A stretch of 64,000 nucleotides of DNA from Streptomyces sp. ERV7. Lineage in GTDB: Bacteria; Actinomycetota; Actinomycetes; Streptomycetales; Streptomycetaceae. Shown here piece by piece: positions 1-7,689 of the stretch (within the stretch, counting starts at the first letter, position 1; every line of letters starts with the position of its first letter). The notes beneath the pieces are model-generated. The model saw only the letters and a list, made by a program, of their open reading frames with translations. It made no database searches and was not told where the DNA came from. The position numbers were made by a program, and so were the translations under genes. Location of the stretch: contig NZ_LYOY01000040.1 in assembly GCF_001653515.1 (NCBI RefSeq), positions 1,054,001 to 1,118,000 of the forward strand, given 5' to 3'.

Positions 1-526
1 CCTTGGTCTTCTCCGTACGAGCGGCCTCCAGCTGCTCGACCGAGACCCGGTAGCCGGTGGTCTCGTCGGCGACGACCTCGACCGGGACACCGCCCGCGAG
101 GCGGATCGACTCCGGGTAGGTGGTCCAGTACGGCGCCGGGACGATGACCTCGTCGCCCGGGTCCAGGACCGCCGCGAACGCCTCGTAGATCGCCTGCTTG
201 CCGCCGTTGGTCACCAGGATCTGGGACGGGTCGACCTCGTAGCCGGAGTCGCGCAGGGTCTTCTCGGCGATGGCCTTCTTGAGCTCGGGCAGGCCGCCGG
301 CCGGGGTGTAGCGGTGGTACTTCGGGTCGCGGCAGGCAGCCGCGGCCGCGTCGACGATGTAGTCCGGGGTCGGGAAGTCGGGCTCACCGGCGCCGAAGCC
401 GATCACCGGACGCCCGGCGGCCTTGAGGGCCTTGGCCTTGGCGTCGACGGCGAGGGTCGCGGACTCGGAGATCGCGCCGATGCGCGCGGACACCCGGCGC
501 TCGGTCGGAGAAGTTGCAGCGCTCAT
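1..526 (-). CDS. aspC: Aspartate aminotransferase, 5' part (runs off window start)
   Basis: PLP-dependent class I aminotransferase that swaps amino groups between aspartate and 2-oxoglutarate. Reading the minus strand from ATG at 526 gives about 175 codons beginning MSAATSPTERRVSARIGAIS, with the fold-type I N-terminal signatures VIGFGAGEPDFPTPDYI, HRYTPAGGLPELK, TNGGKQAIYEAF and PAPYWTTYPE. The PLP-binding lysine lies beyond the window edge, so activity cannot be judged. A second in-frame ATG at 535 is possible (MARMSAAT), but MSAATS is the form I recall for Streptomyces homologues. It is divergent from the tRNA-Trp/secE unit. Confident for family; aspartate specificity is inferred from position next to secE. 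Confidence 0.92.
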   Translation of the reverse strand, partial: MSAATSPTERRVSARIGAISESATLAVDAKAKALKAAGRPVIGFGAGEPDFPTPDYIVDAAAAACRDPKYHRYTPAGGLPELKKAIAEKTLRDSGYEVDPSQILVTNGGKQAIYEAFAAVLDPGDEVIVPAPYWTTYPESIRLAGGVPVEVVADETTGYRVSVEQLEAARTEKTK

Positions 527-640
527 ACGGGCCATCGTCCCAGACCTGCCGCGCCCCGGGCACACCGGTTTCATGGACCGGACGGGGCAGTTGCACAGGC
601 CGTTCGGCGCATTCACGCGGAGCCGTCGGGAGCTATCTGT

Positions 641-669
641 TCGACGCCGGGCGCCGGACCACGTACACT
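641..669 (+). promoter_or_regulatory. Candidate promoter for tRNA-Trp / secE-nusG
   Basis: TCGACG (641-646), a 17-nt spacer and TACACT (664-669) resemble a sigma-HrdB type promoter. A start near 676 would give a short leader before the tRNA. A TAGGTT at 734-739 closer to the tRNA lacks a convincing -35 box. Prediction from sequence only. Confidence 0.4.
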
Positions 670-752
670 CACCTGTCGTTGGCCTCCACCAACCGATCGA
701 CTGCGGGCACTCGGTGCACTCGGTCGGATGCGGTAGGTTGGGGGAACCACAA

Positions 753-825
753 AGGGTCGTAGCTCAATTGGTAGAGCACTGGTCTCCAAAACCAGCGGTT
801 GGGGGTTCAAGTCCCTCCGGCCCTG
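753..825 (+). tRNA. trpT: tRNA-Trp (anticodon CCA)
   Basis: A complete cloverleaf is visible. The acceptor strands AGGGTCG (753-759) and CGGCCCT (818-824) pair with one G-U, and the discriminator is G825. The anticodon arm CTGGT / CTCCAAA / ACCAG places CCA at 786-788. The T arm contains GGTTCAAGT. The 3' CCA is not encoded, as is usual in Streptomyces. Its place just before secE-nusG is conserved in actinobacteria, so it may be processed from a transcript that continues into secE. Confidence 0.97.
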
Positions 826-931
826 CTACACACACCTTCGCCAGGGTGTGTGCGCATGTACGTACTTCTATGCACCGCCGTGCGGCTCCACCGGGCGCGG
901 CACGGCCACGACCCGGAATCAGGTGAGAAGC

Positions 932-1228
932 GTGACGGACGCCGTGGGCTCCATCGACATGCCTGATGCCCAGGACGAGGCCTCTGCGGACCAGGACTCC
1001 AAGAAGAAGGCCCGCAAGGGCGGCAAGCGCGGCAAGAAGGGCCCTCTGGGCCGTCTCGCGCTCTTCTACCGCCAGGTCGTCGCCGAGCTCCGCAAGGTGG
1101 TCTGGCCGACTCGCAACCAGCTGTCGACGTACACCACTGTGGTGATCGTGTTCGTCGTCATCATGATCGGCATCGTGACCGTGATCGACACCGGATTCGA
1201 GCACGTCGTCAAGTACGTCTTCGGCTGA
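932..1228 (+). CDS. secE: Preprotein translocase subunit SecE
   Basis: Small essential subunit of the SecYEG channel in the cytoplasmic membrane. The 98-aa product starts at GTG 932 after AGGTGAGAAG; an upstream in-frame start at 848 would run back to the tRNA end and is unlikely. Residues 20-35 are a Lys/Arg-rich cytoplasmic stretch. The conserved amphipathic motif VVAELRKVVWPTRNQL follows at about 50-65, then one membrane helix (VVIVFVVIMIGIVTVI) near the C terminus. This single-helix form is typical of Gram-positive SecE. nusG follows after a short hairpin. Confidence 0.97.
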   Translation: MTDAVGSIDMPDAQDEASADQDSKKKARKGGKRGKKGPLGRLALFYRQVVAELRKVVWPTRNQLSTYTTVVIVFVVIMIGIVTVIDTGFEHVVKYVFG

Positions 1229-1239
1229 TCCACTCGCGT

Positions 1240-1265
1240 AAGGGCGCCCACCCGGCGCCTTTTTC
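1240..1265 (+). terminator. Hairpin with T run between secE and nusG
   Basis: GGGCGCC, loop CACCC, GGCGCCT and then TTTTT form a 7-bp GC-rich stem with a U tract. It looks like a rho-independent terminator or attenuator that lowers read-through from secE into nusG. Confidence 0.65.
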
Positions 1266-1305
1266 GCATTGTTCCACCCATCTGTAGCCAGGAAGAAGCA
1301 GCCAC

Positions 1306-2217
1306 GTGTCTGACCCGAACCTGAACGACGCCATCGAGTCGGCGGAGTCCGTGGAGGACCAGCTCGACATCGTCGAGGCGGCGGACGCCGTGGACCCGGA
1401 CGAGGTCGAGGCTGCCGACGCCGAGGCGGGCGAGGCGGCCGAGCAGGCGGCGCTCCACGTCGAGGACGAGGACGAGCTGGAAGCGGCCGAGTCCGAGGAC
1501 GCCGACGAGGTCGTCGAGGACGCCGCTGACGAGGACGCCGAGTCCGAGGACGCAACCGACGAGGACGCCGAGGAGGCTCCCGCGGAGCCCGCCGCGCCCG
1601 TCGACCCGGTCGAGGCCCTGCGCCAGGAGCTGCGCGGCCTGCCCGGCGAGTGGTACGTGATCCACACCTACGCGGGCTACGAGAAGCGCGTGAAGGCGAA
1701 CCTGGAGCAGCGTGCCGTCTCGCTGAACGTCGAGGAGTTCATCTACCAGGCCGAGGTGCCCGAGGAAGAGATCGTCCAGATCAAGAACGGCGAGCGCAAG
1801 AACGTCCGGCAGAACAAGCTGCCCGGTTACGTTCTCGTCCGCATGGATCTGACGAACGAGTCCTGGGGCGTCGTCCGCAACACCCCGGGCGTCACCGGCT
1901 TCGTGGGCAACGCCTACGACCCGTACCCGCTGACCCTGGACGAGATCGTCAAGATGCTCGCCCCGGAGGCCGAGGAGAAGGCCGCCCGCGAGGCCGCCGA
2001 GGCCGAGGGCAAGCCGGCTCCGGCCCGCAAGGTCACGGTCGAGGTCCTGGACTTCGAGGTGGGCGACTCGGTCACCGTCACCGACGGCCCGTTCGCCACG
2101 CTGCAGGCCACGATCAACGAGATCAACGCCGACTCGAAGAAGGTCAAGGGCCTCGTCGAGATCTTCGGCCGCGAGACCCCGGTCGAGCTCAGCTTCGACC
2201 AGATCCAGAAGAACTAG
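1306..2217 (+). CDS. nusG: Transcription termination/antitermination factor NusG
   Basis: Binds RNA polymerase and affects pausing, Rho termination and coupling to the ribosome. GTG 1306 is preceded by GGAAG. The 303-aa protein has a very acidic Asp/Glu/Ala-rich extension over about residues 1-105. The NGN domain follows (GEWYVIHTYAGYEKRVKANL, then LPGYVLVRMD and VVRNTPGVTGFVG), and a C-terminal KOW domain (FEVGDSVTVTDGPFATLQATI). The catalogued short NusG form of about 180 aa lacks the acidic arm; a long arm is usual in actinomycetes. It sits between two terminator-like hairpins, so may be expressed separately from rplK. Confidence 0.97.
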   Translation: MSDPNLNDAIESAESVEDQLDIVEAADAVDPDEVEAADAEAGEAAEQAALHVEDEDELEAAESEDADEVVEDAADEDAESEDATDEDAEEAPAEPAAPVDPVEALRQELRGLPGEWYVIHTYAGYEKRVKANLEQRAVSLNVEEFIYQAEVPEEEIVQIKNGERKNVRQNKLPGYVLVRMDLTNESWGVVRNTPGVTGFVGNAYDPYPLTLDEIVKMLAPEAEEKAAREAAEAEGKPAPARKVTVEVLDFEVGDSVTVTDGPFATLQATINEINADSKKVKGLVEIFGRETPVELSFDQIQKN

Positions 2218-2243
2218 TTCTTCCGGACCACACGTCTTCCGAA

Positions 2244-2289
2244 CAGGTCAGACGGGCTCTTCAAAGCCTGTCTGACCTGCTCGGTTTTT
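2244..2289 (+). terminator. Terminator after nusG
   Basis: CAGGTCAGAC...GTCTGACCTG is a long stem (2244-2279) with further pairing of GGCT and AGCC around the loop. It is followed at 2285-2289 by TTTTT. It separates secE-nusG from rplKA. Confidence 0.8.
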
Positions 2290-2384
2290 AGCCGCACACA
2301 GATACCCGTTATCGTGGTGCGGTATGCCTCCATCCGGATGATCGGATGCTGGCGGTTCACTCTCACTAGGACCCGGAGAGAGCA

Positions 2385-2819
2385 ATGCCTCCCAAGAAGA
2401 AGAAGGTCACGGGGCTTATCAAGCTCCAGATCAACGCCGGTGCGGCGAACCCGGCCCCGCCGGTCGGCCCCGCGCTCGGTCAGCACGGCGTCAACATCAT
2501 GGAGTTCTGCAAGGCCTACAACGCGGCGACCGAGTCGCAGCGTGGCTGGGTGATCCCGGTGGAGATCACGGTCTACGAGGACCGCTCCTTCACCTTCATC
2601 ACCAAGACTCCGCCGGCCGCGAAGATGATCCTCAAGGCCGCGGGTGTGGAGAAGGGCTCCGGCGAGCCGCACAAGACCAAGGTCGCGAAGATCACCGAGG
2701 CCCAGGTCCGCGAGATCGCCACGACGAAGCTCGCCGACCTGAACGCCAACGACCTGGACGCCGCGTCCAAGATCATCGCTGGCACCGCCCGTTCCATGGG
2801 CATCACGGTCGAGGGCTGA
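2385..2819 (+). CDS. rplK: 50S ribosomal protein L11
   Basis: L11 binds the GTPase-associated centre of 23S rRNA, the thiostrepton site, and is needed for RelA activation. At 144 aa it is full length. The N-terminal domain carries the proline-rich [16 protein letters not shown] and the C-terminal rRNA-binding domain carries [14 protein letters not shown] and TARSMGI. ATG 2385 follows CCGGAGAGAGCA. It forms the L11 operon with rplA 87 nt downstream. Confidence 0.98.
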
Positions 2820-2906
2820 TCTCAGCTCACCCCGTTTGACCTCAGTGGTAGGACCAAGCGCTGGTCCGCACCACGACTCCATGCCTGAACCAACACAGGA
2901 GCAGAA

Positions 2907-3629
2907 GTGAAGCGCAGCAAGACTCTCCGCGCTGCGGACGCCAAGATCGTCGCGGACAAGCTGTACGCGCCGCTCGAGGCCGTCCGTCTCGCCAAGGAGA
3001 CCTCCTCGACCAAGTTCGACGGCACCGTCGAGGTCGCCTTCCGCCTGGGTGTCGACCCGCGCAAGGCCGACCAGATGGTCCGTGGCACCGTGAACCTCCC
3101 GCACGGCACCGGTAAGACCGCCCGGGTCCTGGTCTTCGCGACCGGTGACCGTGCCGAGGCCGCGCGTGCCGCGGGCGCCGACATCGTCGGCTCCGACGAG
3201 CTCATCGACGAGGTCGCCAAGGGCCGTCTGGACTTCGACGCCGTCGTCTCCACCCCGGACCTCATGGGCAAGGTCGGCCGCCTCGGCCGCGTGCTCGGTC
3301 CGCGTGGTCTGATGCCGAACCCGAAGACCGGCACGGTCACCCCCGACGTCGCCAAGGCGGTCGAGGAGATCAAGGGCGGCAAGATCGAGTTCCGCGTCGA
3401 CAAGCACTCGAACCTGCACTTCATCATCGGCAAGGTGTCCTTCGACGACGCCAAGCTGGTGGAGAACTACGGCGCCGCGCTGGAGGAGATCCTCCGTCTG
3501 AAGCCGTCCGCCGCGAAGGGCCGGTACATCAAGAAGGCCACCCTCACCACCACGATGGGCCCCGGCATCGCGCTGGACTCCAACCGCACCCGCAACCTCC
3601 TCGTCGAGGAGGACCCGGCCGCGGTCTGA
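2907..3629 (+). CDS. rplA: 50S ribosomal protein L1
   Basis: L1 forms the mobile stalk at the E site and in many bacteria represses its own L11-L1 mRNA. The 240-aa product starts at GTG 2907, preceded by AGGAGCAGAA. The conserved block GRLGRVLGPRGLMPNPKTGTVT is at about 128-149 and the two-domain L1 pattern is complete. A strong terminator follows, so rplKA is a closed unit. The L1 operator was not located with confidence. Confidence 0.98.
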   Translation: MKRSKTLRAADAKIVADKLYAPLEAVRLAKETSSTKFDGTVEVAFRLGVDPRKADQMVRGTVNLPHGTGKTARVLVFATGDRAEAARAAGADIVGSDELIDEVAKGRLDFDAVVSTPDLMGKVGRLGRVLGPRGLMPNPKTGTVTPDVAKAVEEIKGGKIEFRVDKHSNLHFIIGKVSFDDAKLVENYGAALEEILRLKPSAAKGRYIKKATLTTTMGPGIALDSNRTRNLLVEEDPAAV

Positions 3630-3657
3630 GCCTGACGGCTCGCATCGGCTGATCCAG

Positions 3658-3701
3658 AGCCGGGCCCCGCACCTCTTCCGAGGTGCGGGGCCCGGCTTTT
3701 T
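3658..3701 (+). terminator. Strong terminator after rplA
   Basis: A perfect 18-bp stem pairs AGCCGGGCCCCGCACCTC (3658-3675) with 3680-3697 around loop TTCC, followed by TTTTT. It closes the rplKA operon before the lipoprotein genes. Confidence 0.93.
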
Positions 3702-3799
3702 GTCGCAACCGCGTCCCAACAACCCCGGTCGGACGCGGAGTTGTCGTACCCCTGCGCTACGGTCGACTCGCAAGGGAATGAGTATTCGAGGGGGAACGC

Positions 3800-4711
3800 A
3801 TGAGCACCAGGTCGGTACGGCGTACGTGTATCTCGCTGGTCGCGGCCGGCGCGGCCCTCGCGGGCGTCGCCGCCTGCGGTGGGTCGGACAGCGGCAGCGA
3901 CAAGAGCGCGCCCGCCAAGGAGCAGCACAAGGCTGGGTCGGACTTCAGCCCGGTCGCGGCCCTCCAGGCGGTCCAGAAGAAGACCGACGGGGCGGGCTCC
4001 GCCAAGGTCGAGATGACGATGTCCATGGGAACCGTGATGGGCCTGGAGGGCAACGGCAGCCTGGCGTGGGGCAACGGAACGACCGGCGCCATGCGGATGA
4101 AGTACACCCAGGGCACCATGGCCCAGAGCATGAAGCAGCTGGGCAGCGACAGCATCGACGCCCGCTATCTGAGCGACGCCTACTTCGCCAACATGGGCCC
4201 CGAGTTCGCCAAGACCCTCGGCGGCAAGCACTGGATCCGCTACGGGTACGACGACATGGCCAAGCTGATGGGCCCCGCCGGCGCCGTCATGAAGGACCAG
4301 ATGCAGAACTCGACGCCCCAGCAGGGTGTGAAGGCGCTGCTGGCCTCGGGAGACGTCAAGAAGGTCGGCACCGAGGACGTCCGCGGCGTCCAGACCACGC
4401 ACTACTCGGGCACGGTCGACGTGGCCAAGCTGGTGGACCGCAGCTCGGGCCTGGACGCGAAGACGCTGGATGCCTTCAAGTCCCAGATGAGCCAGAGCGG
4501 CATCACCACGGACACGGTCGACATCTGGGTGGACAAGAACGACCTCCTGGTGAAGAAGACCGAGCGCGCCGCGACGAAGAACGGCGAGATGAACACCACC
4601 GCCTTCTACGCGGACTACGGCGTCAAGGTCTCGGCCCAGGCTCCGGCGGCCTCCGACACCGTGGACTTCACGACGCTGATCAAGCCCAAGTCCTCCTCGC
4701 AGCCCTCGTAA
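3800..4711 (+). CDS. Lipoprotein, LppX/LprG-like family (first paralogue)
   Basis: A 303-aa exported lipoprotein of unknown function. ATG 3800 follows GAGGGGGAACGC. The signal peptide has Arg residues at 4, 7 and 8, a hydrophobic core and lipobox GVAAC with Cys26. The mature part has a Ser/Lys-rich linker, then a soluble domain with FAKTLGGKHWIRYGYDD and VQTTHYSGTVDVAKL. The DVRGVQTTHYSGTVD layout and the AFYADYGVKV ending resemble LolA/LprG-type lipid-carrier folds (family resemblance is inference). The next gene is a paralogue sharing GTEDV/GAEQV, HY.GT and HYSDYG motifs. Both sit between the L1 and L10 operons. Confidence 0.82.
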   Translation: MSTRSVRRTCISLVAAGAALAGVAACGGSDSGSDKSAPAKEQHKAGSDFSPVAALQAVQKKTDGAGSAKVEMTMSMGTVMGLEGNGSLAWGNGTTGAMRMKYTQGTMAQSMKQLGSDSIDARYLSDAYFANMGPEFAKTLGGKHWIRYGYDDMAKLMGPAGAVMKDQMQNSTPQQGVKALLASGDVKKVGTEDVRGVQTTHYSGTVDVAKLVDRSSGLDAKTLDAFKSQMSQSGITTDTVDIWVDKNDLLVKKTERAATKNGEMNTTAFYADYGVKVSAQAPAASDTVDFTTLIKPKSSSQPS

Positions 4712-4822
4712 CCTGCGCAACAGCAGACATAATCCGTCTCACCCGTCACAGCCTTGGGTTACGGTGCAGAGGATCGGCCCGGATGACGGGATTCAAGGCA
4801 CGGGGGTACGAGGGTGGGGCAC

Positions 4823-5794
4823 ATGAGCAGGTCGGCATGGACGCGGGCGGCGCTGGCGACGGCCACGGCCGCCGTGGTGGTGGCCGGCGCCGCGGGCTGC
4901 GGCGGGGACGACGGCAAGAAGGCCGAAGGCGCGGGGGGCGCCAAGAAGGCCGCCGCGGCACCGCAGTCCCGTGACGCCGCGTCGCAGGTGCTCGCGGCGG
5001 CGTACAAGAAGACCGCCGCGGCCAAGTCCGCGAAGGTCCGGATGACCATGACGGCGCCCGCGTCCATGGGCGCGGACGCGGGCAAGACGGAGACCAGCGG
5101 CGTCATGGCCTGGAACCCGACGGCCATGGACCTCACCGTGACGTCCTCGGTGACCAAGGGCATGGCGGGTGCCGCCGAGAAGACTCGCATGCTCTGGGTG
5201 AACAACGTCATGTACATGGACATGGGCGCCATGGGCGAGTCCGCCAAGGAGTTCGGCGGCAAGCGCTGGGTCAAGTTCGACCTGACCTCGCTGGCCAAGC
5301 AGGCCGGCCAGGAGCAGCTGGTCAAGCAGATGACCGCCGGCATGGAGAACATGAACCAGGACCCGGCCCAGCAGCTGGCCCTGCTGCTCGACTCGCCGAA
5401 CCTGAAGCACCTGGGCGCCGAGCAGGTCGACGGCGTCTCCTCCGAGCACTACAAGGGCACGCTCACCATCGACGAGATGATGAAGAGCAACAAGATGCTC
5501 GACACCCTGAGCCCCAAGGACCGCGAGCAGCTCCTGGGCAATATGAAGAAGACCGGCGTCAAGGGCTACGACACCGAGGTCTGGGTCAACGCGGACGGCT
5601 ACCCGGTCCGGATGGACGTGGACATGAACAGCCCGCAGGGCAAGGTCACCACCTCCGCGCACTACTCGGACTACGGCACCAAGGCCCAGGTCACGGCCCC
5701 GCCCGCGAGCGAGACCAGCGATCTGTTCGAGATGCTGAAGGGCCTGGGCGACCTGGCCAAGGACGGCGGGGCCGGGGGCCTCGGCGGCGCCTGA
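4823..5794 (+). CDS. Lipoprotein, LppX/LprG-like family (second paralogue)
   Basis: A 323-aa exported lipoprotein. I chose ATG 4823 because AGGGTGGGG lies about 4-9 nt upstream; GTG 4814 would overlap that ribosome binding site. The signal peptide ends in lipobox AGAAGC with Cys26, followed by a Gly/Lys/Ala-rich linker. The domain shows KEFGGKRWVKFDL, VDGVSSEHYKGTLTID, YDTEVWVNADGYPVRMDVD and HYSDYGTKAQV. It is Met-rich (many TMT, MDMG, MENMNQ stretches). It is clearly related to the preceding lipoprotein, so the pair arose by duplication. The L10 operon promoter lies immediately after its stop codon. Confidence 0.82.
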   Translation: MSRSAWTRAALATATAAVVVAGAAGCGGDDGKKAEGAGGAKKAAAAPQSRDAASQVLAAAYKKTAAAKSAKVRMTMTAPASMGADAGKTETSGVMAWNPTAMDLTVTSSVTKGMAGAAEKTRMLWVNNVMYMDMGAMGESAKEFGGKRWVKFDLTSLAKQAGQEQLVKQMTAGMENMNQDPAQQLALLLDSPNLKHLGAEQVDGVSSEHYKGTLTIDEMMKSNKMLDTLSPKDREQLLGNMKKTGVKGYDTEVWVNADGYPVRMDVDMNSPQGKVTTSAHYSDYGTKAQVTAPPASETSDLFEMLKGLGDLAKDGGAGGLGGA

Positions 5795-5813
5795 CGGGTC
5801 CGTACGGCCGGAT

Positions 5814-5843
5814 TTGCTCGATCCGCCCCCCTTCACGTACGCT
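5814..5843 (+). promoter_or_regulatory. Candidate rplJL promoter
   Basis: TTGCTC (5814-5819), 18-nt spacer, TACGCT (5838-5843). It is placed just after the upstream lipoprotein gene and just before the conserved L10 leader. Confidence 0.55.
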
Positions 5844-5849
5844 TCCACA

Positions 5850-6006
5850 GAAGCCAAAGACCGCTGGTCGTTGCCGTGCCTTCGCAAGAAGGGACGGTGG
5901 CCGAAGGTTCCGCTGCATGCGGACGACCCGCGCAGGTGACTGTGGAAAGTTCCCGGACTCGTTCCGGTCGAGCTACGCCCCGTGCACTTGCGCCGGGGCG
6001 TTTTTT
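5850..6006 (+). promoter_or_regulatory. L10 leader RNA with attenuator
   Basis: The region from AGCCAAAGACCGCTGG through AAGGTTCCGCTGCATGCG and GACCCGCGCAGG matches the kink-turn type leader bound by the L10(L12)4 complex in many bacteria. It ends in a rho-independent hairpin (5976-6006): stem CGCCCCG paired with CGGGGCG and then TTTTTT. Known logic: excess L10-L12 binds the leader and favours termination before rplJ. The leader match is by pattern recognition; the hairpin is read directly. Confidence 0.82.
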
Positions 6007-6060
6007 ATGTCGCGGTCCCTTTTGAGCGGTCCTCATCACCCGGAAGGAGGCCGACGCACT

Positions 6061-6591
6061 ATGCCGACGCCCAACAAGGCTGCCGACGTAGCCGAGCTTG
6101 AGGACAAGTTCCGCAGCTCCAACGCCGTCGTGCTGACCGAGTACCGGGGTCTCACCGTGGCGCAGCTCAAGACGCTGCGTCGTTCGCTCGGTGAGAACGC
6201 CCAGTACGCCGTGGTGAAGAACACGCTGACCAAGATTGCGGCCAACAACGCCGGGATCACCTCGCTCGACGACCAGTTCACTGGTCCGACGGGTGCCGCC
6301 TTCATCACCGGTGACCCGGTGGAGTCGGCCAAGGGTCTTCGTGACTTCGCCAAGGAGAACCCCAACCTGATCATCAAGGGCGGTGTCCTTGATGGCAAGG
6401 CGCTGTCCGCCGATGAGATCAAGAAGCTTGCGGACCTCGAGTCCCGCGAGGTTCTGCTCAGCAAGCTGGCCGGCGCGTTCAAGGGCAAGCAGTCTCAGGC
6501 TGCCTCGCTCTTCCAGGCGCTGCCGTCGAAGCTCGTCCGCACCGTGGACGCTCTTCGCGCCAAGCAGGCCGAGCAGGGCGGTGCCGAGTAA
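6061..6591 (+). CDS. rplJ: 50S ribosomal protein L10
   Basis: L10 anchors the L7/L12 stalk on 23S rRNA. The 176-aa product starts at ATG 6061 after GGAAGGAGG; longer in-frame starts would run through the attenuator and are rejected. Conserved blocks are VVLTEYRGLTVAQLKTLRR, YAVVKNTLTKIA and, at the C terminus, the L7/L12-binding helix LFQALPSKLVRTVDALRAK. It is regulated by the leader directly upstream and followed by rplL. Confidence 0.98.
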   Translation: MPTPNKAADVAELEDKFRSSNAVVLTEYRGLTVAQLKTLRRSLGENAQYAVVKNTLTKIAANNAGITSLDDQFTGPTGAAFITGDPVESAKGLRDFAKENPNLIIKGGVLDGKALSADEIKKLADLESREVLLSKLAGAFKGKQSQAASLFQALPSKLVRTVDALRAKQAEQGGAE

Positions 6592-6701
6592 TTCGGCTCG
6601 CGCATTGATCCGCGCCGCCTAGTGCGCGGGTCGTAGCGGGCCGTTACGCCCGCCATTCGATACATCTCGGCATTGCCGAATTAGTGGAAGGATCGCCCAT
6701 C

Positions 6702-7085
6702 ATGGCGAAGCTCTCTCAGGACGACCTCCTCGCCCAGTTCGAGGAGATGACCCTCATCGAGCTCTCCGAGTTCGTGAAGGCCTTCGAGGAGAAGTTCGAC
6801 GTCACCGCCGCCGCGGCCGTCGCCGTTGCCGGTCCGGCCGGTGTCGGCCCCGCCGCCGAGGCCGAGGAGGAGAAGGACGAGTTCGACGTCATCCTCACCG
6901 GTGCCGGCGACAAGAAGATCCAGGTCATCAAGGTCGTGCGTGAGCTGACCTCGCTGGGTCTGAAGGAGGCCAAGGACCTCGTCGACGGCACCCCGAAGCC
7001 GGTCCTCGAGAAGGTCAACAAGGAGGCCGCCGAGAAGGCTGCCGAGTCCCTCAAGGCTGCCGGTGCGGCCGTCGAGGTCAAGTGA
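6702..7085 (+). CDS. rplL: 50S ribosomal protein L7/L12
   Basis: Multi-copy stalk protein that recruits translational GTPases. At 127 aa it has the N-terminal dimerisation domain (LSQDDLLAQFEEMTLIELSEF), an Ala/Gly-rich hinge around residues 36-60, and the C-terminal factor-binding domain (KIQVIKVVRELTSLGLKEAK, then VDGTPKPVLEKVNKEAA). ATG 6702 follows GGAAGGATCGCCCATC; an earlier GTG 6684 overlaps the ribosome binding site. A long hairpin follows at 7146. Confidence 0.98.
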   Translation: MAKLSQDDLLAQFEEMTLIELSEFVKAFEEKFDVTAAAAVAVAGPAGVGPAAEAEEEKDEFDVILTGAGDKKIQVIKVVRELTSLGLKEAKDLVDGTPKPVLEKVNKEAAEKAAESLKAAGAAVEVK

Positions 7086-7145
7086 CCTTGTGAGTCTTCT
7101 GACTCTTCGTGCGTGACGCCCCTGGGCGTGTAACGCGCACACACT

Positions 7146-7179
7146 GAAGGGCGATCACCCATCCGGGTGGTCGCCCTTC
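7146..7179 (+). terminator. Hairpin terminator after rplL
   Basis: A 15-bp stem pairs GAAGGGCGATCACCC (7146-7160) with GGGTGGTCGCCCTTC (7165-7179) around ATCC; one pair is not Watson-Crick. There is no T run, which is common for Streptomyces terminators. It separates rplJL from rpoBC. Confidence 0.75.
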
Positions 7180-7479
7180 GGCGTACCCGGGCGTCGCCGT
7201 GACGGCTGCCTTGCGTGGGCGGCGACAGGGAGTAAGGTGATCATCGCCGTACGCCCCGTGTACGCCTCGTGGCCGTAGGAGCCGTAACGGAGCGATCTCC
7301 GCGGAGCTGAGGGGTCTTGACGAACCGCACGCAGCGCGCAATTCTCAGGACGCGTCGTCACAACGATCCGGATCCGAGGCATGGATCGACGGCGAAGAGG
7401 GCAGTATCGATGTGCACCTCACGGTGCGTGGCTTGCCGAGGTACTGAGAAGAACAATGAGGGTCGCGAAAAATCCGCCC
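7180..7479 (+). other. Gene-free stretch upstream of the rpoB promoter
   Basis: About 300 nt without a convincing gene. A TTGACG lies at 7317-7322 but has no good -10 box at normal spacing. An open frame over 7317-7583 crosses the rpoB promoter and has no family features. It may hold upstream promoter elements of rpoBC. Confidence 0.5.
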
Positions 7480-7508
7480 TGGACATCAGTGGGCCGAGTG
7501 GCTACACT
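7480..7508 (+). promoter_or_regulatory. rpoBC promoter
   Basis: TGGACA (7480-7485), an exact 17-nt spacer and TACACT (7503-7508) make a strong vegetative promoter. The start near 7515 leaves a leader of roughly 175 nt before the TTG start of rpoB. Confidence 0.75.
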
Positions 7509-7689
7509 GACCCTTTGCGCTGCCTGTTAGCTGCCCCCTGCCCGTCACCAGGGGCATGCCCTCGCTTGAGCATCGTTGATTGAACTGCCCTGACCTGGCC
7601 TTTCAGCCTCACTCAGGAAATGTCTCTCTCTGTGCCCTCGTGGGACCGGTACGCGCGTAGTGAGTCCGAGCCCTCGGAAGGACCCCCTC

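Noticed and set aside
7317..7583. Small ORF upstream of rpoB
   Set aside because: It crosses the clear rpoB promoter and has no family signature or good ribosome binding site.
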